From: Bog-159 sp963707465
GTDB lineage: Bacteria; Acidobacteriota; Terriglobia; Bryobacterales; Bryobacteraceae
Assembly (NCBI GenBank): GCA_963707465.1
Contig: CAVPQK010000015.1
Location: 1,674,001-1,738,000 of the forward strand
Direction: 5' to 3'
DNA length: 64,000 nucleotides
The notes under the pieces were generated by a model, which was given only the letters and a program-made list of their open reading frames with translations, was not told where the DNA came from and ran no database searches. The first letter of the stretch is position 1. Each line of letters starts with the position of its first letter. Position numbers and translations under genes: made by a program. Below are positions 15,944 through 24,428 of the stretch, piece after piece.

Positions 15944-18625
15944 TCACTCCGACCGCAGCGCATGGGCCGGATCGACCGCCGTCGCGCGGCGCGCGGGCAG
16001 GTAGCAGGCCAGCGCCGCGACCGCGATAGACAGAGCCGAAACCGATAACAGGGTCACCGGATCCGCCGCGCGTACCTCATAGAGCAGGCTCCACAACACG
16101 CGGCTTAGCGCCAGCGCGCCTACCAGTCCCAGGGCCACGCCCGCCAGCGCGAGCTTCACGCCCTGGCGCAGCACCAGCCGCCGCACATCCCCCGGCTGCG
16201 CGCCCAACGCCATGCGCAATCCGAATTCATGCGTGCGCTGGCTCACCGCATACGAGATTACGCCGTAAATGCCGATCGCCGCGAGCGTCAACGCCAGCCC
16301 GCCAAACAGCGCCACCAGGAACAGCGCGAAGCGGGGAGTGGAGACATTGGCGTCCGCTATGTTATCCATCGGCCGGATGTTCGCGACGGCCAGCGTGGGA
16401 TCGATCTGGCGCACCGCCTGGCGCAGATCGTTCGCCAGCAGCGCGGGGTCCGCACGGCCGCGCACCGCCACTGCCATGCTATTGACGCTGACCGGTGTCT
16501 GCTCGATCGGCCACCAGAAGGCATTTTCCGCCGCCGGACTATCCGGTTTATCCTTCACATCTCCCACGATTCCAACAATGGCCATCCAATCCGTGGCCTT
16601 GGGATGATCGTCGAAAGTGATGCGTTTGCCCACCGCGTCCTCATTGGGCCAATAGCGCCGCGCCATGCTCCAATTGACGATCATCGCCACCGGCGCTTTC
16701 ATGTTGTCGCTGTCGGTGAAAAACCGCCCCCGGACCAGCGGAATCCCCATCGCCTGGAAATAGCCGGGGCCGGCCACATGATAACGCCCGTGAAAATCCT
16801 GGTTGGCGGGCGGTTTTTTCCCCTCAATGGTGAAGCCGCTAATGTTGTCGTCGTAGCCGGTCCACGGCAGGTCGGTGCCCACGCCGGCGGCGCGGATGTC
16901 GGCGATCGAATCCAGGCTGGCGCGCAGCCGGCCCCAGAAATGCACCGTATCGATAGGCTTGTAAGTGGCATCCGGCAGGGATACGCGGGCGGTAAGGAGA
17001 TGTTCGGGGCGGAAGCCGCGGTCGGCGCGCAGCAGGTTCACGAAGCTGCGTAGCATCAGGCCCGCGCCAATCAGAAGCAGGCAGGCCAGGCTCACTTCAC
17101 CCACCACGAGCACGCTGCGCAAGCGCAGATGTCCGCGATGGCTGCCAGTGCCGCGTCCACCGGCGCGCAAGGCGTCCTGGAAATCGGTACGGGAAACCTG
17201 TAAGGCAGGCGCCAGACCGAACAGCATTCCGGTGGCCAGGGCGACGAGCAGCGTAAACGCGAACACCGCGGCGTTGATGTGAATGGTATCCGCGCGCGGG
17301 AAAGCCGCCGGCAACAGGGAGACCAGGACCCGGACGCCGGCCACTGCAATCGCCACCGCCAGGCCGCCGCTGATAAGCGCGATCAGCAGGCTCTCGGTCA
17401 GCATCTGCCGTACCAGGCGCAAGCGGCTGGCGCCCAAAGCGGTGCGCACGGCAATCTCGCAGTGGCGGGCAGTGGATCGCGCCAGCAGCAGGTTAGCCGC
17501 GTTGGCGCAAGCGATCAGCAGCACCAGGCCCACGGCGCCCAGCAAAACCAGGAGCAGGCGCTCGCTGGGACCCACGATCTCCTTGTACAGCGGAACTATC
17601 AGCACTTGCCAGCCCGCTAACGCACCCGGATGCTCGCGGTTGATCCGTGCGATCAGCGCGTTCATCTCCGCCTGCGCTTCGGCCGCGGTGACACCTTTCT
17701 TCAACCGTCCGATGACTTCCAGATAGTGGGAGCCGCGCTGGTTAGGATCGCCGCGGAAGGCAAAGGGCCACCACAGGTCCACCGTCTCGCCGTGGGCCAC
17801 GCCGTTGTACGTGTTGCCGGGGTGCTCGGTGCCCGGCGGCATCACACCGGCTACCGTGAACGGCCGCGCATCGAGCGTGATCTTCCGCCCCACGATGTTG
17901 GGGTCGGCGGCGAAGCGGTTGCGCCACAGCCGGTCGCTCAGAATCACCTGCTGCTCGTTGCCGGGAATTTCGTCGTTGCTCGAGAACTCATGACCGCGCG
18001 CGGGGTGCAGGCCCAGCACGCGGAAGAAACCGGCCGTGACGGCGAAGCCCGTGAAGCGTTCCGGCTGGCCGCTGCCGGAAAGCTGCAGATCGGCACGTGT
18101 GAAGCCGGCCAGCGAATCGAACGACCCCAGCAGCCGGCGAAAATCCCGGAAGTCGAAAGGGTTCAGCGGAAACTTGGGAAAGGTTGCGCTGTGGAAGAAG
18201 ACCCGCGCGATGCGATCCCCATCAGGGTAAGGAAGCGGCCGCAGCAGCACGCCGTCGATCACGCTGAAGATGGCGCTATTCGCGCCGATGGCCAGTGCCA
18301 GCGTCAGCACGATCACGACGGTGAAGCCGGGGTTCTTCGTTAGCATGCGCAGCGCGTATCGCAGGTCGCGCCACAAGGTTTCGATGGTATCGGTGCGGCG
18401 CATATCGCGGCATTCCTCCTGAATTTGCGTCCAGCCGCCCAGCTTGCGGATCGCGGCGCGGCGGGCTTCGGCGGGCGGCATGCCCGCGGCGAGATTCTCC
18501 TGCACCTGCTGTTCGAGATGGAAACGTAACTCCCGATCGAGATCTTCTTCGACGCGATCGCGGCGCGCGAGCGACCGAAACCGCATCCGGACGATGTCCC
18601 ATCTGCGCCGCAGCCTGTCCGTCAT
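15944..18625 (-). CDS. ADOP-family ABC transporter permease, copy 2
   Basis: An 893-residue duplicated permease with the same architecture as the 7.2-9.9 kb gene: an N-terminal helical prefix (VEEDLDRELRFHLEQQVQENLAAG), a transmembrane helix (FTVVIVLTLALAIGANSAIFSV), a MacB-like periplasmic domain, an FtsX unit (LLVLLGAVGLVLLIACANAAN), a second periplasmic domain and a final FtsX unit (LVALFGGLALTLAAIGIYGVIS). The ATG at 18625 lies 6 bp downstream of the stop of a second padR gene. The two ADOP proteins are diverged paralogues rather than a recent duplication, differing widely in both periplasmic domains. Substrate unknown. Confidence 0.93.
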   Translation of the reverse strand: MTDRLRRRWDIVRMRFRSLARRDRVEEDLDRELRFHLEQQVQENLAAGMPPAEARRAAIRKLGGWTQIQEECRDMRRTDTIETLWRDLRYALRMLTKNPGFTVVIVLTLALAIGANSAIFSVIDGVLLRPLPYPDGDRIARVFFHSATFPKFPLNPFDFRDFRRLLGSFDSLAGFTRADLQLSGSGQPERFTGFAVTAGFFRVLGLHPARGHEFSSNDEIPGNEQQVILSDRLWRNRFAADPNIVGRKITLDARPFTVAGVMPPGTEHPGNTYNGVAHGETVDLWWPFAFRGDPNQRGSHYLEVIGRLKKGVTAAEAQAEMNALIARINREHPGALAGWQVLIVPLYKEIVGPSERLLLVLLGAVGLVLLIACANAANLLLARSTARHCEIAVRTALGASRLRLVRQMLTESLLIALISGGLAVAIAVAGVRVLVSLLPAAFPRADTIHINAAVFAFTLLVALATGMLFGLAPALQVSRTDFQDALRAGGRGTGSHRGHLRLRSVLVVGEVSLACLLLIGAGLMLRSFVNLLRADRGFRPEHLLTARVSLPDATYKPIDTVHFWGRLRASLDSIADIRAAGVGTDLPWTGYDDNISGFTIEGKKPPANQDFHGRYHVAGPGYFQAMGIPLVRGRFFTDSDNMKAPVAMIVNWSMARRYWPNEDAVGKRITFDDHPKATDWMAIVGIVGDVKDKPDSPAAENAFWWPIEQTPVSVNSMAVAVRGRADPALLANDLRQAVRQIDPTLAVANIRPMDNIADANVSTPRFALFLVALFGGLALTLAAIGIYGVISYAVSQRTHEFGLRMALGAQPGDVRRLVLRQGVKLALAGVALGLVGALALSRVLWSLLYEVRAADPVTLLSVSALSIAVAALACYLPARRATAVDPAHALRSE

Positions 18626-18631
18626 TCGGCG

Positions 18632-18967
18632 TTACTCCTGGGCCGCGCGGATCACCAGTCCCACCGCGCCCGACAGGCGCTCCCACTGCGCCAGCTCTTT
18701 GTCGAGCTGCGCGCGACCGGCCCTGGTGAGCCCGTAAAACTTGGCTTCGCGCCCGGTTTCGGTCTTGCGCCACGCGGCGCGCACCCAACCCTGCTGCTCC
18801 AGGCGATGCAGGGCCGGATACAGCGCGCCCTGGGTCACCTGGAGCACCTCTTCGCTCACCTGCTCGATTCGCTTGGCGATGGCCCAGCCGTGCATCGGAT
18901 CAAGCGAGATGGTCCGCAGAATCAGAAGGTCCAGCGTTCCCTGGATCAGATCGGATGGCCTGCTCAT
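18632..18967 (-). CDS. PadR-family transcriptional regulator, copy 2
   Basis: A 111-residue PadR winged-helix protein (LIQGTLDLLILRTISLDPMHGWAIAKRIEQ, then TQGALYPALHRLEQQGWV and REAKFYGLTRAGRAQL). It is closely similar to copy 1 but ends differently (LSGAVGLVIRAAQE). The gene precedes its ADOP partner by 6 bp, so it is probably its operon-mate and repressor. The GGTAGA palindromes seen before copy 1 are absent from the upstream DNA here, implying a different operator. Confidence 0.92.
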   Translation of the reverse strand: MSRPSDLIQGTLDLLILRTISLDPMHGWAIAKRIEQVSEEVLQVTQGALYPALHRLEQQGWVRAAWRKTETGREAKFYGLTRAGRAQLDKELAQWERLSGAVGLVIRAAQE

Positions 18968-19461
18968 GGTGTCGGTTCGACGCCTAATTGAATTACATCA
19001 GATACCTAAACCGATTACAATACGCCAGGCCGGACGCAATGTCAAGCACGATACGCCTTGGATCATTCGACCGGGCCCGCCGATCTATTCCGGGCGCACA
19101 TCAGCGCCGGCGTCCTCACCGATCGCAGCTATGGCTGTCGGATTTTCCGAATGTCTACGCGGATATGCGGGCGAGTTCTGGAAATAACGCGTTCTCGCGA
19201 CCCGGAGTTTTCGCGCGAAATGGGTCGGGCATCCCGCGGGGCAATAATCCCGAGACCGTACGTTTGAACGGCTGGTGCGGAGCCGAGCCACTCTGGGACT
19301 ACTGAAAAAGTCCGATTTCACCCGCATAACCCTTCTTTAGGGCAGTCTCCTTTGCTCCCCTTATCGAAATAAATTAAATTTCTTTAATGACAATATTGAG
19401 GTGATTGTTGGATGTAGAATACTTGATAATCATCGCCTGAGTCGAGAAGGAGGCCACGCCA
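18968..19461. other. Intergenic region with AT-rich tract, no gene seen
   Basis: 494 bp between divergent genes. I see no convincing reading frame. About 19335-19440 is strikingly AT-rich compared with the surroundings and sits directly upstream of the secreted-protein gene at 19462, so it probably carries that gene's promoter; I cannot assign confident -35/-10 boxes. Confidence 0.5.
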
Positions 19462-20973
19462 ATGCTTGCTTTCCGCTGTCCCGTTCGCTCCTTGCGCGTA
19501 GTGCAAACCGTAATTTGTATCCTCCTAACGTCAGCGAGCATGCTCGCCGCCGACGCAAACGAACAGAACCGCAGTGCGGGCCCGCGGAAGAGCGGACGAA
19601 TCGCGACGGCACCGTACAGTGGCGCCCCCCTCGCGACCGAGACGCTTGACTACACGGTCCTCCCGCAAGTGCAGATATTCGTGGATGCTTGGGTCGAATA
19701 TAACCCTACCACCTGCGCCGAGATCTCAGCCGGAAGCTGGGCCGTGGGCACCGCGCCGAAGCGGGGTGTTACGGCGACCGGAACCGTAACCGGAACTCTG
19801 GCTGACGGCGATTGCCCGGGCGATACGTTCACGTTCGCCGCCATCTATTACACCTGGACGAGTACGACCGCGAAGGGGACCAGCGACGCTTTCGCGGCCA
19901 CTTGGACGAGCCCCGACTATTCGGAGACGGACAACGTCAAAATAACCGAATGTGGAGCGCCCACAATCATGTTCAATGGGGCGAATGTGGCCGGCCAGAC
20001 AACGTCCGTGGTCGCGGGACAAGAAATTATGCTGACCGGGCAGGCTCCCAACGCGGCGTGCGTCGCGGCAACGGTGAGTCAGCAATGGTCGGTGCCGATG
20101 GAGAAGGGATCGGCGACGAAGAATGCAGTGGGTGGCTACACGCCAACCACGACGTCTTACGCCACAGCATCGGTCACGCCCCTGCCGACCGGCACTACGG
20201 CCACCAGTTATGGACCTTTCTATTTCACCGTCCCGGGAACTTATACGATGACTTATCAGTATACCGTCAACATCAATGGCTCCTTAGGGACGAGTCCGCT
20301 TTCGACGGCTACCTTCACGGCGGACGGACCCACCGGCACATCGGTCCTGGTCTGCGGCGGTGCCGTTGACGAGACGGGTGGTGGCGGTTGCACGGCGTCC
20401 GGAGCCTTGGGTAAAGTGGCGATACTGGGCAGTTCGCTTTATTTTGGGGGAACGAGCGGCACCAATGTCGGGATTGCAATGACTGCCTCAGCCACTGCAC
20501 CTTCAGGCAATTTTACATGGGTTCAGTTGATTACGGGCGACGTGATAACAGAGACGCCCACCGGCGGTGGCGCGGCCCAGACGTGTAATCCTCCCGAAGT
20601 GCCGGCGGCGGGCGTTTTCCCCGGGCTCGACACCGCTTATACATATCCAATCATAAACCCGGCCCTAACAACGGTATATGACAACCCTCCCGTAGGGCTG
20701 GGCGCCGGCTACAATAAGGTGAGCCGGGCGTTTTCCGCAAAGATGAACCTGATGTGGACGCCCACGGCAGATGCTGCATGCACCGGCGCCGGCTGCACGA
20801 TTCCAGTCCCGCTCGGCTCAGTGAATTGGAAGGTTAGTGCTACTGCCACGCTGAATGCGGGAGGTACATGGGTGCCGTCGGGCGGCGGCAGCGCCGGCGC
20901 GTTCGTCGCGAATACGGCTTACCCTACTTGGACCAACTGGGTTACCTATTCGGGGCCTCTAGTTTGCCACTAA
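19462..20973 (+). CDS. Secreted hypothetical protein with Ig-like regions
   Basis: A 503-residue protein with a signal peptide (VVQTVICILLTSASMLA) and a long Thr/Gly/Ala/Ser-rich mature part predicted to be beta-sandwich. Around residues 175-200 and 240-290 there are segments like GQTTSVVAGQEIMLTG and YFTVPGTYTMTYQYTVNING that resemble Ig-like/PKD strands. Cysteines are scattered (TCAEIS, DCPGDT, ITECGAP, LVCGGAVD), suggesting disulfides outside the cytoplasm. AAGGAGG lies 9 bases before the ATG. No catalytic motif or anchor is seen and the family is unknown to me. It is followed after 22 bp by another secreted protein gene. Confidence 0.75.
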   Translation: MLAFRCPVRSLRVVQTVICILLTSASMLAADANEQNRSAGPRKSGRIATAPYSGAPLATETLDYTVLPQVQIFVDAWVEYNPTTCAEISAGSWAVGTAPKRGVTATGTVTGTLADGDCPGDTFTFAAIYYTWTSTTAKGTSDAFAATWTSPDYSETDNVKITECGAPTIMFNGANVAGQTTSVVAGQEIMLTGQAPNAACVAATVSQQWSVPMEKGSATKNAVGGYTPTTTSYATASVTPLPTGTTATSYGPFYFTVPGTYTMTYQYTVNINGSLGTSPLSTATFTADGPTGTSVLVCGGAVDETGGGGCTASGALGKVAILGSSLYFGGTSGTNVGIAMTASATAPSGNFTWVQLITGDVITETPTGGGAAQTCNPPEVPAAGVFPGLDTAYTYPIINPALTTVYDNPPVGLGAGYNKVSRAFSAKMNLMWTPTADAACTGAGCTIPVPLGSVNWKVSATATLNAGGTWVPSGGGSAGAFVANTAYPTWTNWVTYSGPLVCH

Positions 20974-20995
20974 CCAACGTGTTTCAGGAGGAACT

Positions 20996-21478
20996 GTGAA
21001 GACTCTTAGGATGGTTGTTTATCTTGGGCCCGTTCTGCTTTTGCTGGCAACGGCACAAGCAGAGTCGGCGCCGCCGTTTTCACTTACGATCACGACGCCC
21101 AATGCGGAGGTAAAGGCGGGTGCCGGGGTAGGCGTGGATATCACGTTGACCAACAACTCCGACCGTGTTGCCACGTTCGAGTATACAGGTTCGCTTTGCG
21201 ATTATGCCGCGGTGGAAGTGCGCGACAGCGCCGGCAATCTGGTGCCTGACACGGCGGCAAAATCCGGTTTCGATTGCGCACAAAGAGGTGCAACGGGCGC
21301 GAACGGAACCTACCGGCTAAAGCCGAATGAGTCCCGGAAGTCTACGATTGCGGTTAGCATGTTCAGCGACATGTCGCAACCCGGAGAATACTTCGTGCAA
21401 GTAACGTGGAGGGCACCGAAGGAGTTTGATAGCGTGCTGGTGAAATCGAACACCATCGGGGTGGCCGTAATACCTTAG
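20996..21478 (+). CDS. Small secreted beta-sandwich protein (BsuPI-like)
   Basis: A 160-residue protein starting at GTG, placed by an AGGAGG 4 bases upstream. It has a signal peptide (VVYLGPVLLLLATAQA) and one Ig-like domain: FSLTITTPNAEVKAGAGVGVDITLTNNSDRVATF, VEVRDSAGNLVP, RLKPNESRKSTIAVSMF, PGEYFVQVTW. This strand order resembles the BsuPI/intracellular-proteinase-inhibitor fold, common in small exported proteins with no protease-inhibitor role; that resemblance is tentative. Probably cotranscribed with the preceding secreted-protein gene. Confidence 0.75.
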   Translation: MKTLRMVVYLGPVLLLLATAQAESAPPFSLTITTPNAEVKAGAGVGVDITLTNNSDRVATFEYTGSLCDYAAVEVRDSAGNLVPDTAAKSGFDCAQRGATGANGTYRLKPNESRKSTIAVSMFSDMSQPGEYFVQVTWRAPKEFDSVLVKSNTIGVAVIP

Positions 21479-21483
21479 CGCTG

Positions 21484-24372
21484 TCAGGAGCCGATTTGGA
21501 AAGTGCCGACGGCGATCAGGCTGCCGCCGCTCGAGGAGTTACCCAGGTACACGGTATAGACGCCGGGAGCCATCAGCCACGCGCCCGAATTAACGTCCCA
21601 ATAGGACAGTGGATGCGACGAATCGTTGGCGTCCACTTCGATAGTCACCTGCTGGCTCGCGCCCGGCTGCACCGTCACCTTCTGCCATCCCACCAGGCGC
21701 TTGGGCGGCTCGCCGGTGGACGCGGGGAACGCCAGATACACCTGCGCGACCTCCGCGCCAGCCACCGATCCCGTGTTAGTCAGGTTGAAACTCACCTGAA
21801 AATTAGGATTGCCGGAGCTCAGATTGTTGACCACCGCCGCATTCGAAAACGAGAAGGTGGTATACGACAACCCGAAGCCAAACGGAAACAGTGGTGTGAG
21901 CCCCTGTGAGTCATACCACTTGTAGCCCACATTGAAGCCCTCGAAATAGCTCACCGGGAAAGGCGTGGTGCTATCCGGAGGCTGCGCGATCGCCGGGCGC
22001 GGCAGTTGGTCCACGCTGGCGGGAAACGTGATGGGCAGCTTGCCCGACGGATTTACCGCGCCGAACAGCAGATTGGCTATCGCCGCCCCGCCTTGCTGGC
22101 CCGGAAACCAGGCCTCCAGCACGGCGCTCACGCTTCCCAGCCACGGCATCACTTGCGCGCTGGCATTCTCCATCACCACGATGGTGTTCGGATTGGCCGC
22201 GGCCACCGCCGCCACCAGCGCATCCTGATCGATCGGCGGCGTGTGAATCACGTCCGTGAAATTCAGGCTCGGCATATCCATGCCCTCACTGGTCCATTGG
22301 CTGACGAACACCATGGCCACCTGCGAAGCCGCCGCCAGCGCGGCCGCCGTCGTCGCATTGGTTCCCGGATCGAATTGCACCGCGGCGTTGGGCGCCATCG
22401 CCTGAATGGCCTGCAACGGCGACGACGGATCCCAGATCACCTGGGCCCAACAGGGCGGGCAGGGATACCCTTCCGTGAGTGCCGGTCCGCCGGTGGGCGT
22501 GACCTGCGCCGAACCGCCGCCGGAGAGCACCGCCACATCCGCATGCGAGCCGATAATCGCGATGGATTTCACCGTCGCCGCATTCAGCGGCAACTGGCCG
22601 CCGGCGTTCTTCAACAGCACCGCGCCTTGCTCCTCCGCCTCTTGCGCGATGGCCTGGTCGGCCGCCGTATCGATCGGCCCCAGCGACTCGGGAAAATCGA
22701 AAAGCCCCGCCGCATACATCGCGCGCAGGATGCGATGCACCATGTCGTCCAAGCGCGATTGCGGCACCTGCCCGTTCGCGATGGCTTGCCCCAGGCTTCC
22801 GAAGTAGGCGTTATCCGGCTGCTCCTGGTCCAGGCCGTTCAGCGCCGCATTCACCGTCGAATGCGTCGCCCACCAGTCCGACATCACGAATCCCGGAAAC
22901 TGCCAATCGCCCTTCAAAATGTCGTTCAGAAGGTGCGCGTTCTCGCACGCGTACACATCGTTCACCAGGTTGTAGGAGCACATCACGGACTGCACGCCGG
23001 AGTCCTTCGCGCCGATTTCGAAGGCCAGCAGATCGCTCTCGCGCATGCCACGTTCGTCGATCTCGGCATCGGCCGTGGTGCGACCGGTCTCCTGATCGTT
23101 CAATGCGTAGTGCTTGATGCCGCCGATCACGTGCTGGGCCTGGATCGCGCTGATGTGGGCGGCCGTGATCTTGCCTGCCAGAATGGGGTCTTCGCCTTTG
23201 GTCTCGAAGGTGCGGCCGTCGCGCGGCTCGCGTCCGATCAGGTTGATGTTGCCACCCAGGTTCACGTTCATGCCATAGGCGCGCAGCTCGGCGCCGATCA
23301 CGGTGCCATATTTGGCAGCTTCGGTCACGTCCCAACTGGCGGCGCTGGCGAGCGAGGAAGGCAGCGCGGTCGCTTGGCCCACCGCGTTGCCCACGCCGAC
23401 GCTGCCATCGGCCAGGTAAAGGTTCGGAATCCCGAGCTGAGGGATGCCTGGAACGAACCCCGCGGCGCCGCGGGGGAGCGGAAAATCGTTGGTGACCGGG
23501 CCGCCGGCCCCATACACAAGCTGGATTTCCTGATCTTGAGTCATCTGGGTGATCAACTGGTCGGCGCGCTGGTCGGGCGTGGGTGGTTGAACGGCGATTT
23601 CGACGGTGTTCGACGTGGCGCCGCCGATGGAAAGGATCACCGGGATCGCATTTCCTGTTGGCGCGTTGGATGGCACCTGCACGTTCACCTGGTACAGGCC
23701 GACGGATCCGGGCGCAAGCCCGGACCAAAGCACCTCCGCGGACACGCCGCCGATAGTGACCGTAGGTGTCGTCTTGGTAGCGGACAGAGGATTGCTCGGG
23801 GCGGCCGCGCCGCTGGGCGGCTGATTGGTCACCGCGCCCAATCCGGTGCAGTAAATCAGGATGGCGGTGACGCCCGCCGCCGCCGGATTCGCGGCCGTGA
23901 TCAACTGGTAGGAAGAATCTTGAATCGCACCGGGACCGCTGCCCTGGCTGTTCAAGCTGAAAATGCCCGGCGCGAATGGCGCGAGATCCACCGTCAGAGG
24001 GGCACTGGTCTGGCCTGCCAATGCAGCGGTCAGGGTTGCCTGCGCCTGCCCGGCTAGCTCCCATGGTATTCGCAAGTTCACCTGGCCGCTGCCCGCGTAG
24101 AAAAGGCGTGCCTCGACGGCGCCGAAATTGAGCGACAGTCCCCCCAGGTCGGTAGGCAAGGGGAGGGTCGTCGCCAGGAATGGCGCGGTGAGCTGAAAGT
24201 CTCCGTAAGCCGATACGATGCTGCCGGGAGCGAGTGGCGCTCCCGCCGCGGAACTGGCCGCGTTGATGACGCCACCGGGGTTGATGGAAGGCGCGGGCTG
24301 GGCCCACGCGCCAGTAAAGCTGGCCATCAGGCAGGCCAAACCGGCTTCAAGAGCTTGCGATGAATGGGTCAC
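21484..24372 (-). CDS. Exported glycoside hydrolase family 3 enzyme with N-terminal TIGR03437-type domain
   Basis: A 962-residue exported enzyme. After the signal peptide, residues about 28-262 are a Solibacter-type TIGR03437 domain (VINAASSAAGAPLAPGSIVSAYG, LSLNFGAVEARLFYAGSGQVN, AILIYCTGLGAVTN). Residues about 265-560 are the GH3 TIM barrel with KHYALNDQE and the nucleophile Asp in GFVMSDWWATHS. About 590-830 is the GH3 C-terminal sandwich (IAIIGSHADV). A fibronectin-III-like domain closes the protein (VSFNLTNTGSVAGAEVAQVYL). GH3 enzymes hydrolyse beta-glucosides or beta-xylosides. The start is GTG at 24372. It lies 56 bp downstream of the malectin-type regulator gene and is probably cotranscribed. 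Confidence 0.92.
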   Translation of the reverse strand: MTHSSQALEAGLACLMASFTGAWAQPAPSINPGGVINAASSAAGAPLAPGSIVSAYGDFQLTAPFLATTLPLPTDLGGLSLNFGAVEARLFYAGSGQVNLRIPWELAGQAQATLTAALAGQTSAPLTVDLAPFAPGIFSLNSQGSGPGAIQDSSYQLITAANPAAAGVTAILIYCTGLGAVTNQPPSGAAAPSNPLSATKTTPTVTIGGVSAEVLWSGLAPGSVGLYQVNVQVPSNAPTGNAIPVILSIGGATSNTVEIAVQPPTPDQRADQLITQMTQDQEIQLVYGAGGPVTNDFPLPRGAAGFVPGIPQLGIPNLYLADGSVGVGNAVGQATALPSSLASAASWDVTEAAKYGTVIGAELRAYGMNVNLGGNINLIGREPRDGRTFETKGEDPILAGKITAAHISAIQAQHVIGGIKHYALNDQETGRTTADAEIDERGMRESDLLAFEIGAKDSGVQSVMCSYNLVNDVYACENAHLLNDILKGDWQFPGFVMSDWWATHSTVNAALNGLDQEQPDNAYFGSLGQAIANGQVPQSRLDDMVHRILRAMYAAGLFDFPESLGPIDTAADQAIAQEAEEQGAVLLKNAGGQLPLNAATVKSIAIIGSHADVAVLSGGGSAQVTPTGGPALTEGYPCPPCWAQVIWDPSSPLQAIQAMAPNAAVQFDPGTNATTAAALAAASQVAMVFVSQWTSEGMDMPSLNFTDVIHTPPIDQDALVAAVAAANPNTIVVMENASAQVMPWLGSVSAVLEAWFPGQQGGAAIANLLFGAVNPSGKLPITFPASVDQLPRPAIAQPPDSTTPFPVSYFEGFNVGYKWYDSQGLTPLFPFGFGLSYTTFSFSNAAVVNNLSSGNPNFQVSFNLTNTGSVAGAEVAQVYLAFPASTGEPPKRLVGWQKVTVQPGASQQVTIEVDANDSSHPLSYWDVNSGAWLMAPGVYTVYLGNSSSGGSLIAVGTFQIGS

Positions 24373-24428
24373 AACCTAGATAACCTAACACCCAGCACCC
24401 AACATCCACCACCCACCGCGCCAGCGGA

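Noticed and set aside
18988..19305. Plus-strand frames in the gap after padR copy 2
   Set aside because: Unusual composition, no ribosome-binding site, no recognisable motif; treated as intergenic.
22006..24057. 683-codon plus-strand frame opposite the GH3 gene
   Set aside because: Arg/His/Gly-rich mirror of a high-GC coding region, with no start signal or domain.
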